A stretch of DNA of 44,103 nucleotides from assembly GCA_959605475.1 (NCBI GenBank), contig CAUHFS010000013.1:1-44103 (forward strand), written 5' to 3'. Position numbers and translations under genes: made by a program. The notes beneath the pieces are model-generated. The model searched no databases and was not told the origin of the DNA. It saw nothing but the letters and a program-made list of their open reading frames with translations. The DNA comes from an uncultured Collinsella sp. (lineage in GTDB: Bacteria; Actinomycetota; Coriobacteriia; Coriobacteriales; Coriobacteriaceae). This document shows, piece after piece, positions 15,065-23,807 of this stretch (position 1 is the stretch's first letter; every line of letters starts with the position of its first letter).

Positions 15065-18000
15065 ATGAGTAAGTACACGAGGGGTCTCTTGGCGGTGATA
15101 CTGGCCGTAGTGCTGGTATTGCCAGCCGCAGCATTCGCCATGCTGCCCGAGGCCAACGCCAGGTCCAGCACCGGAATGGACGGGCCGACAGTAAGCGGAA
15201 CGGTCGTCGACCCCGACACCAGCGGACGCTGGGAAATCTGGGCGGCCGGTCACAACGGTAACAAAGTAACGACTCAAAACGTCGGCCGAATCTGGACCGA
15301 CAAGACGGTCAAGAAAGCCGGAGAAAACGAAGCGTCAGATTTTGTGACTACGCTTTCGGCGATGTCCTCGACGTCTAATTCAACCGTGACAGTCACCACG
15401 CCACTCGACATCGTGATGGTGCTGGATGCCTCCGGCTCGATGGATGATCCTATGGGTGGCAGAGATTCCACCAAGCGTATCGATGCACTGAAGAGCGCTG
15501 CGAACAGCTTTATCAATACCATCGCCAAACAAAACGAGGCTGTCGAGGGCGTCAATAGGCAGCATAGGGTTGCCATTGTTAAGTTTGCGGGCAAGAAGTC
15601 CAACGATATCGGCAACAATATGTATCGCGACGGAGGGTACTCCTACAATTACACCCAGGTTATGAAAGAATTGACCTACTGTTCCGGCAGCAATGCGGAT
15701 GATCTCAAGAAGAATACAATTAATCAAATTCAGCCTGCCGGCGCCACGCGCGCCGACTATGGCCTAGAGCTGGCCGAGGGAATCACTATCACTTCTGGCC
15801 GCAAAGACGCCAAGAAGATTATTGTGTTCTTTACCGACGGTACGCCAACAAAGCAAAATAAATTCGATGCGGGTGTCGCCAACGCTGCCGTGACAGCTGC
15901 TAAGAACATGAAGGACGGCAAGGCCACCGTTTATACCATCGGTATCTTTGGCGGAGCGAATCCCGGTGCGGGCATTCAAGATTTAGGAACAGACGAAGCG
16001 AATAAAGCGAACAAGTTCATGCAGGCCGTGTCGAGCAACTATCCCAATGCCACGGCATGGGATACCCACGGCACACGCGCGGAAAACTCCGACTACTACA
16101 AGTCGGCGACCAATGCAGAAGAGCTCAAGAAGGTCTTCGACGACATCTCGCAGGCCATTACGTCGGAGCCGCCTTATCCGACCGAAATCCACAAGGGCTA
16201 CGACGAGACCAAGTCCGGCTACATCACGTTTACCGACGAGCTGGGCGACTTTATGCAGGTCGACGGATTCACCGAAGTTGTCATCAACGGCACACCGTTT
16301 ACCAACGCGGGCAAGACGTTCAACAAAGAAACCAATACCGACACATACGAGTTCGCCGGCAAGGCAAAAGACCTGCTCATTACCGTGCAACGCGCCGGCG
16401 ATGACAATCCCCAGAAGGGCGATATCGTAACGGTCAACATTCCCGCGTCGTTGATTCCGCTGAGTCACTTTAAGACCGTAGACGGCAAGCTTTCGGTCGA
16501 TACCGTTAAGCCCATCCAGGTGAAGTATGCCTCGAGCGTGAAGAAGGTCGCACTCGACAACCTGTTTACGCCCGAGAAGGTAGCGGGGCTCAAGGATTAC
16601 ATCGAGCATAATACGACCGTCGTTGACGGCACCAAGACCGTGAACTTCTTTGCGAACAAGTGGAGCGACGGTGCGATGGGCGATACGGTTGCGACCTTTG
16701 AACCCGCCGACACCAACCGCTACTACTACTTCCAGAAGCAGACTCCTATTTACACGGATAAGGAATGCACGCAGCCCGCAAAGAATTCGCTGGCAGATAC
16801 CGGCACCTATTACTACAAGGATAAGTTTGAAGAGCAGGGCGAGAACGGCGAGGCCAAGCCCGCCACCGCCGTCATCGAGTTTATCGGCGGCGACGCCGCG
16901 AAGTTCGACGGCGCGATTGTTCCCGATGAGAACGGTAACTTGGTGTTTACTGTGGGAACCGCACGCCTGGCCTTTATCGATGAGCTCCACACCACCAAGG
17001 AGAGCGTGGGCGGCAACAAAACCGATACCGCGACCGACGTACTCAATCCCAAGTGGAACAACATATCCGCCAAGGCGACCGCGACGCATGTCAACTCCTA
17101 CCTGGGCAACAACGGCAAGATCAGCTATAAGTACGACATGACGCCGGTAACGGTGGATACCAAGGATACCAAGGCCGGCTTTGACCTGACCAAGGTACTC
17201 GAGGGCCGCGACTGGACGAAGGAGGACACGTTTGAGTTTGGGCTGACGTCCGAGAACGGTGCCCCGATACCCGAGTCCGCGACAGCGCCCGTGACCGCGT
17301 CTGTGACCAAGGACGATCTGGACGACAAGGGTAAGGCTGTCATCGACTTCGGCACGATCGAATACACCGAGCCCGGCACGTACGTCTACGGGGTCAGCGA
17401 AAAGAACGCCGGGACTACGGTTGACGGCATTGCCTACAGCAAGAACGTCGCGGAGGTCACCGTGACGGTAACGCCCAACAAGAGGGGCGAGCTCAGCGCC
17501 GCTGTGAAGGTGACATGGAGCGAAGCCGACGAGACCGAGTTCAAGAACGTCTACACTGCGGAGCCTGTTGAGTCCAGCGTTACCGACAAGATTGACGTGA
17601 CCAAGTCTCTGACCGGGCGCGACCTTACGGTCGGTGAGTTCAGCTTTGAGCTGCGCGAGATTAAGGATGAGGACTCTGAGCTTATCGAGACCGTTAAGAA
17701 CGCTGCCGACGGCAAGGTGACGTTCAGTGCCATCAAGTACACCGAGATCGGCCAGCACACCTACAAGCTGCATGAGGTTAAGGGCAACGCCGACGGTATT
17801 GACTACGATGACGCGGTCTACACCATCGTGACGACCATCGCCGATAACGGCAAGGGCCAGCTGGTTGCCACGCACGAGCTGAAGGACGCCAAGGACGTCA
17901 AGAGCATCGAGTTCAAGAACGCCTACACCACGAATGCTACCGAGGCATCGCTTGCGGGTATCAAGAATCTGCAGGTTGACGACGCTCTTACCCCGGCTGA

Positions 18001-21000
18001 TATCACCGGCAAGTTCACCTTTACCGTGACCGGTGAAGAGGGCGCGCCTATGCCTGCGAGCACGAGCGTGCACAACGACGTCGACGGCAAGGTCGACTTT
18101 GGCAAGATTACCTTTACGCTCGACGACCTTAACAAGGCTGTGGGCGAGAAGCCCGAGAAGCGCGAGCATACCTTTACCTACACCGTGACCGAGTCCGGTG
18201 AGGTCGCTGGCGTGACCAACGACGCTAAGCCGTCGCGCGAGGTTTCCTTCACCGTGACCGATGACGGCAAGGGGAATCTGCGCGTATCCCGCAAGCCGGA
18301 TGGTGATGCGGCCTTCACGTTCACCAATACCTATAACGTGACGCCTGTCGAGACGAGCGTCACCGAACAGATCACCGCGACCAAGGTCCTGACCGGCCGC
18401 GATCTCAAGGACGGCGAGTTCTCCTTCGAGCTCGTCGAGGGCGACAAGGTTGTCGCCGCCGGCACTAACGACGCCGAGGGCAAGATCACGATGAGCCCCG
18501 TGAAGTACACCAAGCCCGGCAAGCACACCTACACGCTGCGCGAGCTCAAGGGCGGAACCATCAGCAAGGGCATCACCTACAGTGACGCCAAGTACACTAT
18601 CGAGACCACCATCACGGACAACGGCGACGGCACCCTCAAGGCCGAGCATGTCCTGAAGGGCACCGAGCCCGCCGAGTTCAAGAACTCCTACAGTGTGACC
18701 CCGATCGACGCAGAGCTCGACTTTGATCTGAGCAAGGCTATCGACGGTCGCGACTGGACGGACTCCGACGAGTTCAGCTTTACCATCACCGCCGCCGAGG
18801 GCACCCCGCTGCCCGATCCTGCAACCGTGACCGTGAACAAGCACGATGCGAAGGATGGCATCGCTGCCATCAAGTTCGGCAAGATTCACTACGCTGCCGC
18901 CGGAACCTACAAGTACGAGATCCGCGAGAACGCGGGCAGTACGGTCGGCATGACGTATGACGCGCATGTCGCAACCGCCGAAGTGACCGTGACCGAGAAC
19001 GGCGATGGCAGCCTGACCGCCAACGTCACCAAGAAGGAAAACGGACGCTTTACCAACACGTACCGCACTGAGCTTAACTACACCGCTGCCGGCGGTCTCA
19101 AGCTCAGCAAGAGCCTCTCCGGACGTCCTATGACCGAGGGTCAGTTCACGTTTACCGTGACGCCTGCCGACGAGGCCTCGGCCAACGCGCTTGGCCTGCT
19201 GCCCGGAGCCAACAACTTCAAGTCCCCTGCGACGGCAGAGGCAACGGTCGGCCTAATCGACATCCTGGCTGGCCATGAGGTTATATTTACGCAGGCTGAC
19301 GCCGGCAAGACCTTCACGTACGCCGTAGCCGAGAAGAATGACGGCAAGCCCGGTTACACCTACGACGACGCCGTGCGTACCGTGACGATCGCCGTCGCCG
19401 ATGACGGTGCCGGTACGCTTACCGCCACGACGACCGTCTCCGGCGGTCCCGAGGGCACGCATGAGACGGTCCACAAGAGTGGCGAGAACAAGGTCGAGAA
19501 GGCCTTGGTGCCGTTCCACAACAGTTACAGCGCTACGACCAACACGCCTGGTGGCACCGCCGCTCAGGTCGTTGCCACCAAGACTCTGACCGGCCGCCCG
19601 ATGGCCGACGGCGAGTTCTGGTTCGGCATCGCCTATCAGGGTGAGCTTGTGGCATACGAAAACCTCAAGCCCAATATTGGCGGGCACGTGAGCTTTGATA
19701 CGCTGCACTACGACACTAAGATGCTTGCTAATCTTGAGGCTGCTGGGCTTGCTTATCGTACCGATAAGGACGGTAAGCTTGCCTGGACCATTAACTACAC
19801 GGCCTACGAAGATTTATTCGGGCTGCCGAATGGCGTTTCCGCTACAACGTGGAGCTTTGGCTTTAAGGTTATCGTCGTCGACAACGGTGACGGTACCCTG
19901 ACGGCAACGGTCGACTACGGCGGCGTCGAGCCCTTGTTCGAGAACGTCTACGGCGCCGAAGCCGTCGATGCCGCGCTCACCGGCACTAAGAAGCTCCAAG
20001 CTGCCGAGGGCCTGACCCCGGCTGACATCACGGGCAAGTTCACCTTTACCGTGACCGCCGACGAGTCTGGTGCCCCGATGCCCGAGCGCACGACCGCAAC
20101 CAACGACGCGGCTGGCAACGTGGACTTTGGCAAGATCCACTTTACGCTCGAGGACCTCAACCGCGCTCTGGGCGTGACGGACGATGCGACCGATAAGGCC
20201 GAGGCCGACGAAGCTGACGAAGCCGAGGCCGACGAGGCAGAGGCTGAAGAGGCCGACACCGATGCCAACGCCGACGAGCCCAGCGACGAGCCCGAGCCCG
20301 CAGCCCCCACCGCTCCGCGCTCGCACACCTTTACTTACACGGTGACCGAGTCCGGCAGTGCCCCTGGCGTGACCAATGACACCAACGCCACGCGCAAGGT
20401 TTCCTACACCGTGTCTGACGACGGTGCTGGGCATCTGAGCGTCAAGCGCGAAGGCGACGACGGTGCTGCCTTCACGTTTACCAACACCTACGGCGTGGCA
20501 CCTACCGATTCGTCCGTGACCGATCAGGTCAAGACAGTCAAGCGCCTGACTGGACGCGACCTTGCAGCAGGCGAGTTCACGTTTGAGCTGCTCGAGGACG
20601 GCGTGGTTGTCGCTAACGGCACCAACGACGCCAACGGCACCGTTGCGCTGAGCCCGATCCGCTACGAGGCGCCCGGTACGCACACGTACACGCTGCGCGA
20701 GGCTTGCCCCAACGCGCTCGGCCTGTACAAGGGCGTCACCTATGACGGCACGACCTACACCGTCGTGACCACCGTCTCCGACAATGGTGACGGCACGCTG
20801 ACCGCGACGCACAAGCTCGAGGGAACCACCGAGTCGGCTGGCTTTACCAACAAGTACCACGCCATGCCCACGCAGGTTTCCATCGGCGCCATCAAGGTGC
20901 TCGAGGGACGCGAGCTCAAGAAGGACGAGTTTAGCTTTAAGCTCGTTGGCGAGGACATCGAGTCCACCGTCACCAACGATGCCGACGGCAAGATCAACTT

Positions 21001-21391
21001 CGACAAGTTCGAGTACGACGAGCCTGGTACGTACGCCTACACCATCAGCGAGGTCAAGGGCGACGAGGCCGGTATGACCTACGACAAGTCCGTCTTTACC
21101 GCGACCGTCAACGTGGTCGACGACGGCGAGGGCAACCTCAAGGCGAACGTCGCCTTTACCAAGGGCGACAAGAGCGTCGAGGGTATCGTGTTCAACAACA
21201 CGTACAAGAAGCCCGAGACGCCCGTGCCGACGCCCGATCCCGGCACGCCCAAGACCGTGACGAACATCGTCAAGACGGTCAAGGGTTTCCTGCCCACTAC
21301 GGGTGACCAGCAGGCTGCCGCGCTGCTCATGGCATTTGTTATTGCCATGGCCGGCGTCGGAGCCCTGGTCTGGGGTATCCGTAAGCGCTAG
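15065..21391 (+). CDS. Giant LPXTG-anchored surface protein with vWA domain and ten pilin-type isopeptide repeats
   Basis: This 2108-residue secreted protein should be attached to peptidoglycan by a sortase. It has an N-terminal signal peptide (GLLAVILAVVLVLPAAAFA), then a von Willebrand A domain (about residues 110-300) with a MIDAS motif (VLDASGSMDD) and TDGTPT. Ten repeats of the FctA/Spy0128 pilin type start near residues 705, 843, 962, 1103, 1220, 1345, 1501, 1638, 1821 and 1940. Each has an initial lysine (K.LxGR), a Y-x-(I/L/V)-x-E motif and a final FxNxY asparagine, the residues of intramolecular Lys-Asn bonds. The end is LPTTG (residue 2076), a hydrophobic helix and RKR. Repeats 3 and 8 are divergent; repeat 8 carries an Ala/Asp/Glu-rich insertion. 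The start follows GAAGGGAG. No sortase gene is in the window. A host-binding adhesin or pilus tip is likely. Confidence 0.93.
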   Translation: MSKYTRGLLAVILAVVLVLPAAAFAMLPEANARSSTGMDGPTVSGTVVDPDTSGRWEIWAAGHNGNKVTTQNVGRIWTDKTVKKAGENEASDFVTTLSAMSSTSNSTVTVTTPLDIVMVLDASGSMDDPMGGRDSTKRIDALKSAANSFINTIAKQNEAVEGVNRQHRVAIVKFAGKKSNDIGNNMYRDGGYSYNYTQVMKELTYCSGSNADDLKKNTINQIQPAGATRADYGLELAEGITITSGRKDAKKIIVFFTDGTPTKQNKFDAGVANAAVTAAKNMKDGKATVYTIGIFGGANPGAGIQDLGTDEANKANKFMQAVSSNYPNATAWDTHGTRAENSDYYKSATNAEELKKVFDDISQAITSEPPYPTEIHKGYDETKSGYITFTDELGDFMQVDGFTEVVINGTPFTNAGKTFNKETNTDTYEFAGKAKDLLITVQRAGDDNPQKGDIVTVNIPASLIPLSHFKTVDGKLSVDTVKPIQVKYASSVKKVALDNLFTPEKVAGLKDYIEHNTTVVDGTKTVNFFANKWSDGAMGDTVATFEPADTNRYYYFQKQTPIYTDKECTQPAKNSLADTGTYYYKDKFEEQGENGEAKPATAVIEFIGGDAAKFDGAIVPDENGNLVFTVGTARLAFIDELHTTKESVGGNKTDTATDVLNPKWNNISAKATATHVNSYLGNNGKISYKYDMTPVTVDTKDTKAGFDLTKVLEGRDWTKEDTFEFGLTSENGAPIPESATAPVTASVTKDDLDDKGKAVIDFGTIEYTEPGTYVYGVSEKNAGTTVDGIAYSKNVAEVTVTVTPNKRGELSAAVKVTWSEADETEFKNVYTAEPVESSVTDKIDVTKSLTGRDLTVGEFSFELREIKDEDSELIETVKNAADGKVTFSAIKYTEIGQHTYKLHEVKGNADGIDYDDAVYTIVTTIADNGKGQLVATHELKDAKDVKSIEFKNAYTTNATEASLAGIKNLQVDDALTPADITGKFTFTVTGEEGAPMPASTSVHNDVDGKVDFGKITFTLDDLNKAVGEKPEKREHTFTYTVTESGEVAGVTNDAKPSREVSFTVTDDGKGNLRVSRKPDGDAAFTFTNTYNVTPVETSVTEQITATKVLTGRDLKDGEFSFELVEGDKVVAAGTNDAEGKITMSPVKYTKPGKHTYTLRELKGGTISKGITYSDAKYTIETTITDNGDGTLKAEHVLKGTEPAEFKNSYSVTPIDAELDFDLSKAIDGRDWTDSDEFSFTITAAEGTPLPDPATVTVNKHDAKDGIAAIKFGKIHYAAAGTYKYEIRENAGSTVGMTYDAHVATAEVTVTENGDGSLTANVTKKENGRFTNTYRTELNYTAAGGLKLSKSLSGRPMTEGQFTFTVTPADEASANALGLLPGANNFKSPATAEATVGLIDILAGHEVIFTQADAGKTFTYAVAEKNDGKPGYTYDDAVRTVTIAVADDGAGTLTATTTVSGGPEGTHETVHKSGENKVEKALVPFHNSYSATTNTPGGTAAQVVATKTLTGRPMADGEFWFGIAYQGELVAYENLKPNIGGHVSFDTLHYDTKMLANLEAAGLAYRTDKDGKLAWTINYTAYEDLFGLPNGVSATTWSFGFKVIVVDNGDGTLTATVDYGGVEPLFENVYGAEAVDAALTGTKKLQAAEGLTPADITGKFTFTVTADESGAPMPERTTATNDAAGNVDFGKIHFTLEDLNRALGVTDDATDKAEADEADEAEADEAEAEEADTDANADEPSDEPEPAAPTAPRSHTFTYTVTESGSAPGVTNDTNATRKVSYTVSDDGAGHLSVKREGDDGAAFTFTNTYGVAPTDSSVTDQVKTVKRLTGRDLAAGEFTFELLEDGVVVANGTNDANGTVALSPIRYEAPGTHTYTLREACPNALGLYKGVTYDGTTYTVVTTVSDNGDGTLTATHKLEGTTESAGFTNKYHAMPTQVSIGAIKVLEGRELKKDEFSFKLVGEDIESTVTNDADGKINFDKFEYDEPGTYAYTISEVKGDEAGMTYDKSVFTATVNVVDDGEGNLKANVAFTKGDKSVEGIVFNNTYKKPETPVPTPDPGTPKTVTNIVKTVKGFLPTTGDQQAAALLMAFVIAMAGVGALVWGIRKR

Positions 21392-21404
21392 GTACGCTGG
21401 CAGC

Positions 21405-21428
21405 GCCCGGGGTCAAAAGGCCCCGGGC
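21405..21428 (+). terminator. Hairpin after the surface protein gene
   Basis: GCCCGGGGTC (21405-21414) pairs with GGCCCCGGGC (21419-21428) over a 4-base loop, 13 bases after the stop codon. No T run follows; a second hairpin lies 39 bases on. Confidence 0.65.
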
Positions 21429-21466
21429 GGCCGGTAGGGCTAAATCCCGACCTACTCCTACCCCCA

Positions 21467-21507
21467 GCCGCCACGGAGGCATCTCCCTCCTCCGTGGCGG
21501 CGCTTTT
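21467..21507 (+). terminator. Terminator of the surface protein gene
   Basis: GCCGCCACGGAGG (21467-21479) pairs perfectly with 21489-21501 over a 9-base loop, followed by GCTTTTG. It is the stronger of the two stop signals behind the 6.3-kb gene. Confidence 0.8.
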
Positions 21508-21530
21508 GTGCGTTGGCGAGCGCTGCCAAA

Positions 21531-21565
21531 TGATCCTCCGGGGACGGAGGAAAACGGATCATTTT
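21531..21565. repeat. GGATCA palindromic repeat R3
   Basis: This third copy starts TGATCCTCCGGGG and ends GGATCATTTT. It stands beside VSH-3, just as R1 and R2 stand beside VSH-1 and VSH-2 on the other side of the surface-protein gene. Confidence 0.75.
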
Positions 21566-21611
21566 GGTCCCGCGAGGCTTGCGGAGGCACTCGTGCAGGG
21601 CCGTCGCGAAT

Positions 21612-21763
21612 AAAACTATGTCGGTTTACTACGATGAATTCGGCATTCCCGACCATGACTGCATTTTTCTAAATATTGCAAGCGTTCTACCTGCGGTTTT
21701 GGAAGCGCGCAATTTGCCGTGGTCGAAGGTGGTCGATTCATCGTAGTAAACCGGCATAGTTTT
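21612..21763. repeat. Variable-stem long hairpin VSH-3
   Basis: The arms 21612-21639 and 21736-21763 pair at 27 of 28 positions plus one G-T pair. The stem starts AAAACTATGTCGG like VSH-1 but continues differently (TTTACTACGATGAAT). The enclosed bases 21682-21700 are the reverse complement of VSH-2 14748-14766, so the core is inverted relative to VSH-1 and VSH-2 while the stem end is shared with VSH-1. Confidence 0.85.
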
Positions 21764-21824
21764 GAAATGGCATTAAATCGGTAGCAGCCATTTTGCTATG
21801 CCGGGGCGATCGGTCTTCGGGTAA

Positions 21825-22454
21825 TTACCCTCGCAGGTAGGCGATGGCGATCTGCGTTCGGTTGCGTAGGCCCATTTTGGCAAGGATCGAGCTGATGTGG
21901 TTGCGCACCGTGCCTTCGCCCATGTAAGCGGCGGCGGCAATCTCCTTGTTATCGAGGCCGCGGGCGATGAGCTCGGCGACTTCGAACTCACGGTCGGTCA
22001 GGCTGGCAAAGGCGGCGGGTCGGCGAGGCGTGCTGGCATCGGCGCCTGTCCCGTCAAAATCGATGTCCTCGATCGCCTTACCCTCGAGCACGCGTTTACC
22101 GTCCATGACCTGCGCCAACGCTGGCGGGATGGCGGCGACATCGGTTTTGATCAGGTAGCCGCGGGCGCCCAGTTTAAGCGCCGACACAATGTACTCGTCA
22201 TCCGAGAATGTCGTCAGAAACACCACGCGCGCCGCAAGGTCGCGCTCAAGGATCTCGCGTGCCGCCGAAAGTCCGTCGCGCCCCGGCATCTGAATGTCGA
22301 GCAGCGCGATGTCGGGCGTGTGCTCAGCGTAGAGCGCGACCGCGTCGTCGCCATTGGCGCCGGTACCCACCACCTCGATCTGCGGCTGGGCGCCTAGGAT
22401 AATCTTGAGTGAATCGACTACCAGGCGGTCGTCGTCGACAACAATGAGCCTCAT
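21825..22454 (-). CDS. Response regulator, NarL/LuxR type
   Basis: This 209-residue two-component regulator has a receiver domain (residues 1 to about 120) and a C-terminal LuxR-type HTH (about 147-209; LTDREFEVAELIARGLDNKE then GTVRNHISSILAKMGLRNR). The acidic pocket is VVDDDR, the phosphorylated aspartate is D53 in LLDIQMPG, the switch threonine is in FLTTFSDDEY and the conserved lysine in LIKTD. Phosphorylation should come from the adjacent kinase, whose stop overlaps this start by four bases (ATGA). The most likely target is the divergent promoter region of the ABC exporter at 23808, by the usual logic of such modules, but no binding site was identified. A short linker of Asp, Ala and Pro joins the domains. 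Confidence 0.95.
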   Translation of the reverse strand: MRLIVVDDDRLVVDSLKIILGAQPQIEVVGTGANGDDAVALYAEHTPDIALLDIQMPGRDGLSAAREILERDLAARVVFLTTFSDDEYIVSALKLGARGYLIKTDVAAIPPALAQVMDGKRVLEGKAIEDIDFDGTGADASTPRRPAAFASLTDREFEVAELIARGLDNKEIAAAAYMGEGTVRNHISSILAKMGLRNRTQIAIAYLRG

Positions 22455-23596
22455 CGGTCCTCATCTCCTTGCTGCTTGGGAACGGTGGCAAACACGCGCC
22501 AGCCGGGGGAGCCGGCGCGCGGACCGGCGGTGAAGGTGCCACCAAGCGCCTCGACGCGCTCGCGCATGGAGGCGAGCCCCATCCCCACCGCGGCGCCACG
22601 GCTGCTCGCCTGGGTTGCGCCTGTTCCGTCGTCGGTAACAATGAGCTGGTAAAACGACGGATGCTCCATGCACCGCACGGTAATGGTTTTGGCATGGGCG
22701 TGGCGCATGGCGTTGGAAAGCGCCTCGCGCAGCACCGCCGCAAAGCAGTTGGCGACGTTGGCGGGCGCATGCTCGGCCAAAACTTCAAGCTCAATCTGTG
22801 GGCCGCTGTCCGAGCGTACGCCTTCAACGATGCGCTCGAGCTGCACGGAGAGGTTGGTCGCATTGTCGTTGAGCGCGTGGACGCTGGCGCGCACGAGCTG
22901 GAGCGCCTCGTCAACCGTGCGTTTGACATCGGCGAAATCGGCGGCGACGCCGGGCTCGTCGGCGTGGACCACGCGCAAGGCTTCGGTTTGGAGCGAAGCG
23001 CGCGTGAGCTGGTGGCCCACGTTATCGTGGATCTCGCGCGCGATGCGGGTGCGTTCGGCGAGCGTTGCGAGCTCGACTTCGTAGTCCTGGCGGTCGGCGA
23101 GGTCGCGGTTGCGTGCCTCGAGTGCCAGGGCGCGTTCTTGCAGCTTGTCGCGGGTGCGACGCATGCGTTTCTGTTCGCGCTCCAGCTGCGCGGTGCGCAG
23201 CGACAGCAACGTGGCAGCGATCGAAAGGATGGCGGTTAGCAACAGCGTTCGGGTGGTGAGCACGCCGCCACGAAGGTCCGCGACAAGCGCGCAGACAAAC
23301 ACGGCGCCAATCGCCAGCGCGGGCCAGATGCGTTCACGGCGCACGCGTCGCGCGATGTCATAGAAGGCAAGGGGTGCGAACGGCATAAATGGCGGCACGA
23401 AGACGGCAGCGATGATGTAAGCGTAGCTCGCGGCCTCGCTCGCGCGATGGGCGTGTTCTTCTCGTGCGACTTCCGACGCCGAGGTGGCGATAACGCCAAG
23501 GCAAAACGCCGCGACCAGACGAGCGTCCACAGCAAGGCCCATAGCGGCCGCAATACAGCACGCCAGCACGATCGATTTGTCGAAAAGCCTGTTCAT
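22451..23596 (-). CDS. Sensor histidine kinase, NarX/DesK-like (HisKA_3)
   Basis: This membrane sensor kinase has several hydrophobic segments in the first 135 residues and no large outer domain, so it probably senses within the membrane or through partners. A coiled coil (about 135-175) leads to the HisKA_3 dimerisation helix, with the phosphorylated His190 in AREIHDNVGHQLT. The ATP-binding domain has the N box EALSNAMRHAHAK and glycine boxes DDGTG and GMGLASMRERVEALGG. The start at 23596 (MNRLFDKS) is chosen because a TACAAT hexamer lies 6 bases upstream and no SD sequence is present, suggesting a leaderless message; an in-frame ATG at 23623 would add nine residues. It overlaps the regulator gene by four bases. 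The pair is divergent from an ABC-2 exporter, an arrangement seen in antibiotic- or peptide-response systems. Confidence 0.92.
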   Translation of the reverse strand: MNRLFDKSIVLACCIAAAMGLAVDARLVAAFCLGVIATSASEVAREEHAHRASEAASYAYIIAAVFVPPFMPFAPLAFYDIARRVRRERIWPALAIGAVFVCALVADLRGGVLTTRTLLLTAILSIAATLLSLRTAQLEREQKRMRRTRDKLQERALALEARNRDLADRQDYEVELATLAERTRIAREIHDNVGHQLTRASLQTEALRVVHADEPGVAADFADVKRTVDEALQLVRASVHALNDNATNLSVQLERIVEGVRSDSGPQIELEVLAEHAPANVANCFAAVLREALSNAMRHAHAKTITVRCMEHPSFYQLIVTDDGTGATQASSRGAAVGMGLASMRERVEALGGTFTAGPRAGSPGWRVFATVPKQQGDEDR

Positions 23597-23602
23597 ACGG
23601 GT

Positions 23603-23608
23603 ATTGTA
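23603..23608 (-). promoter_or_regulatory. -10 element for the kinase/regulator pair
   Basis: TACAAT on the minus strand ends 6 bases before the ATG at 23596, so transcription would begin at or next to the A of the start codon. No convincing -35 was found. Confidence 0.45.
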
Positions 23609-23807
23609 CGCGAAGCCGCGCATGGTGGAGGGGCCGCCTGCGCAACCGTGACATTCCTCCCGCGTGGCAAAGCGGCGTCGATCGCTCGCGCGAGCGGGGG
23701 TTTCGCCTCCGCCCCCCCCTCACTCGTGACAAAGCTCACTGGTGCGCGCCGCCCGCTCCTGCGATGATGAAATCGTACCGGGCCACGACCAACAGAAGGG
23801 CCGCCTC

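Noticed and set aside
15983..18967. 994-codon open frame on the minus strand
   Set aside because: It is the antisense of the surface-protein gene; its length comes from codon bias, it has no recognisable motif and it breaks at gene features.
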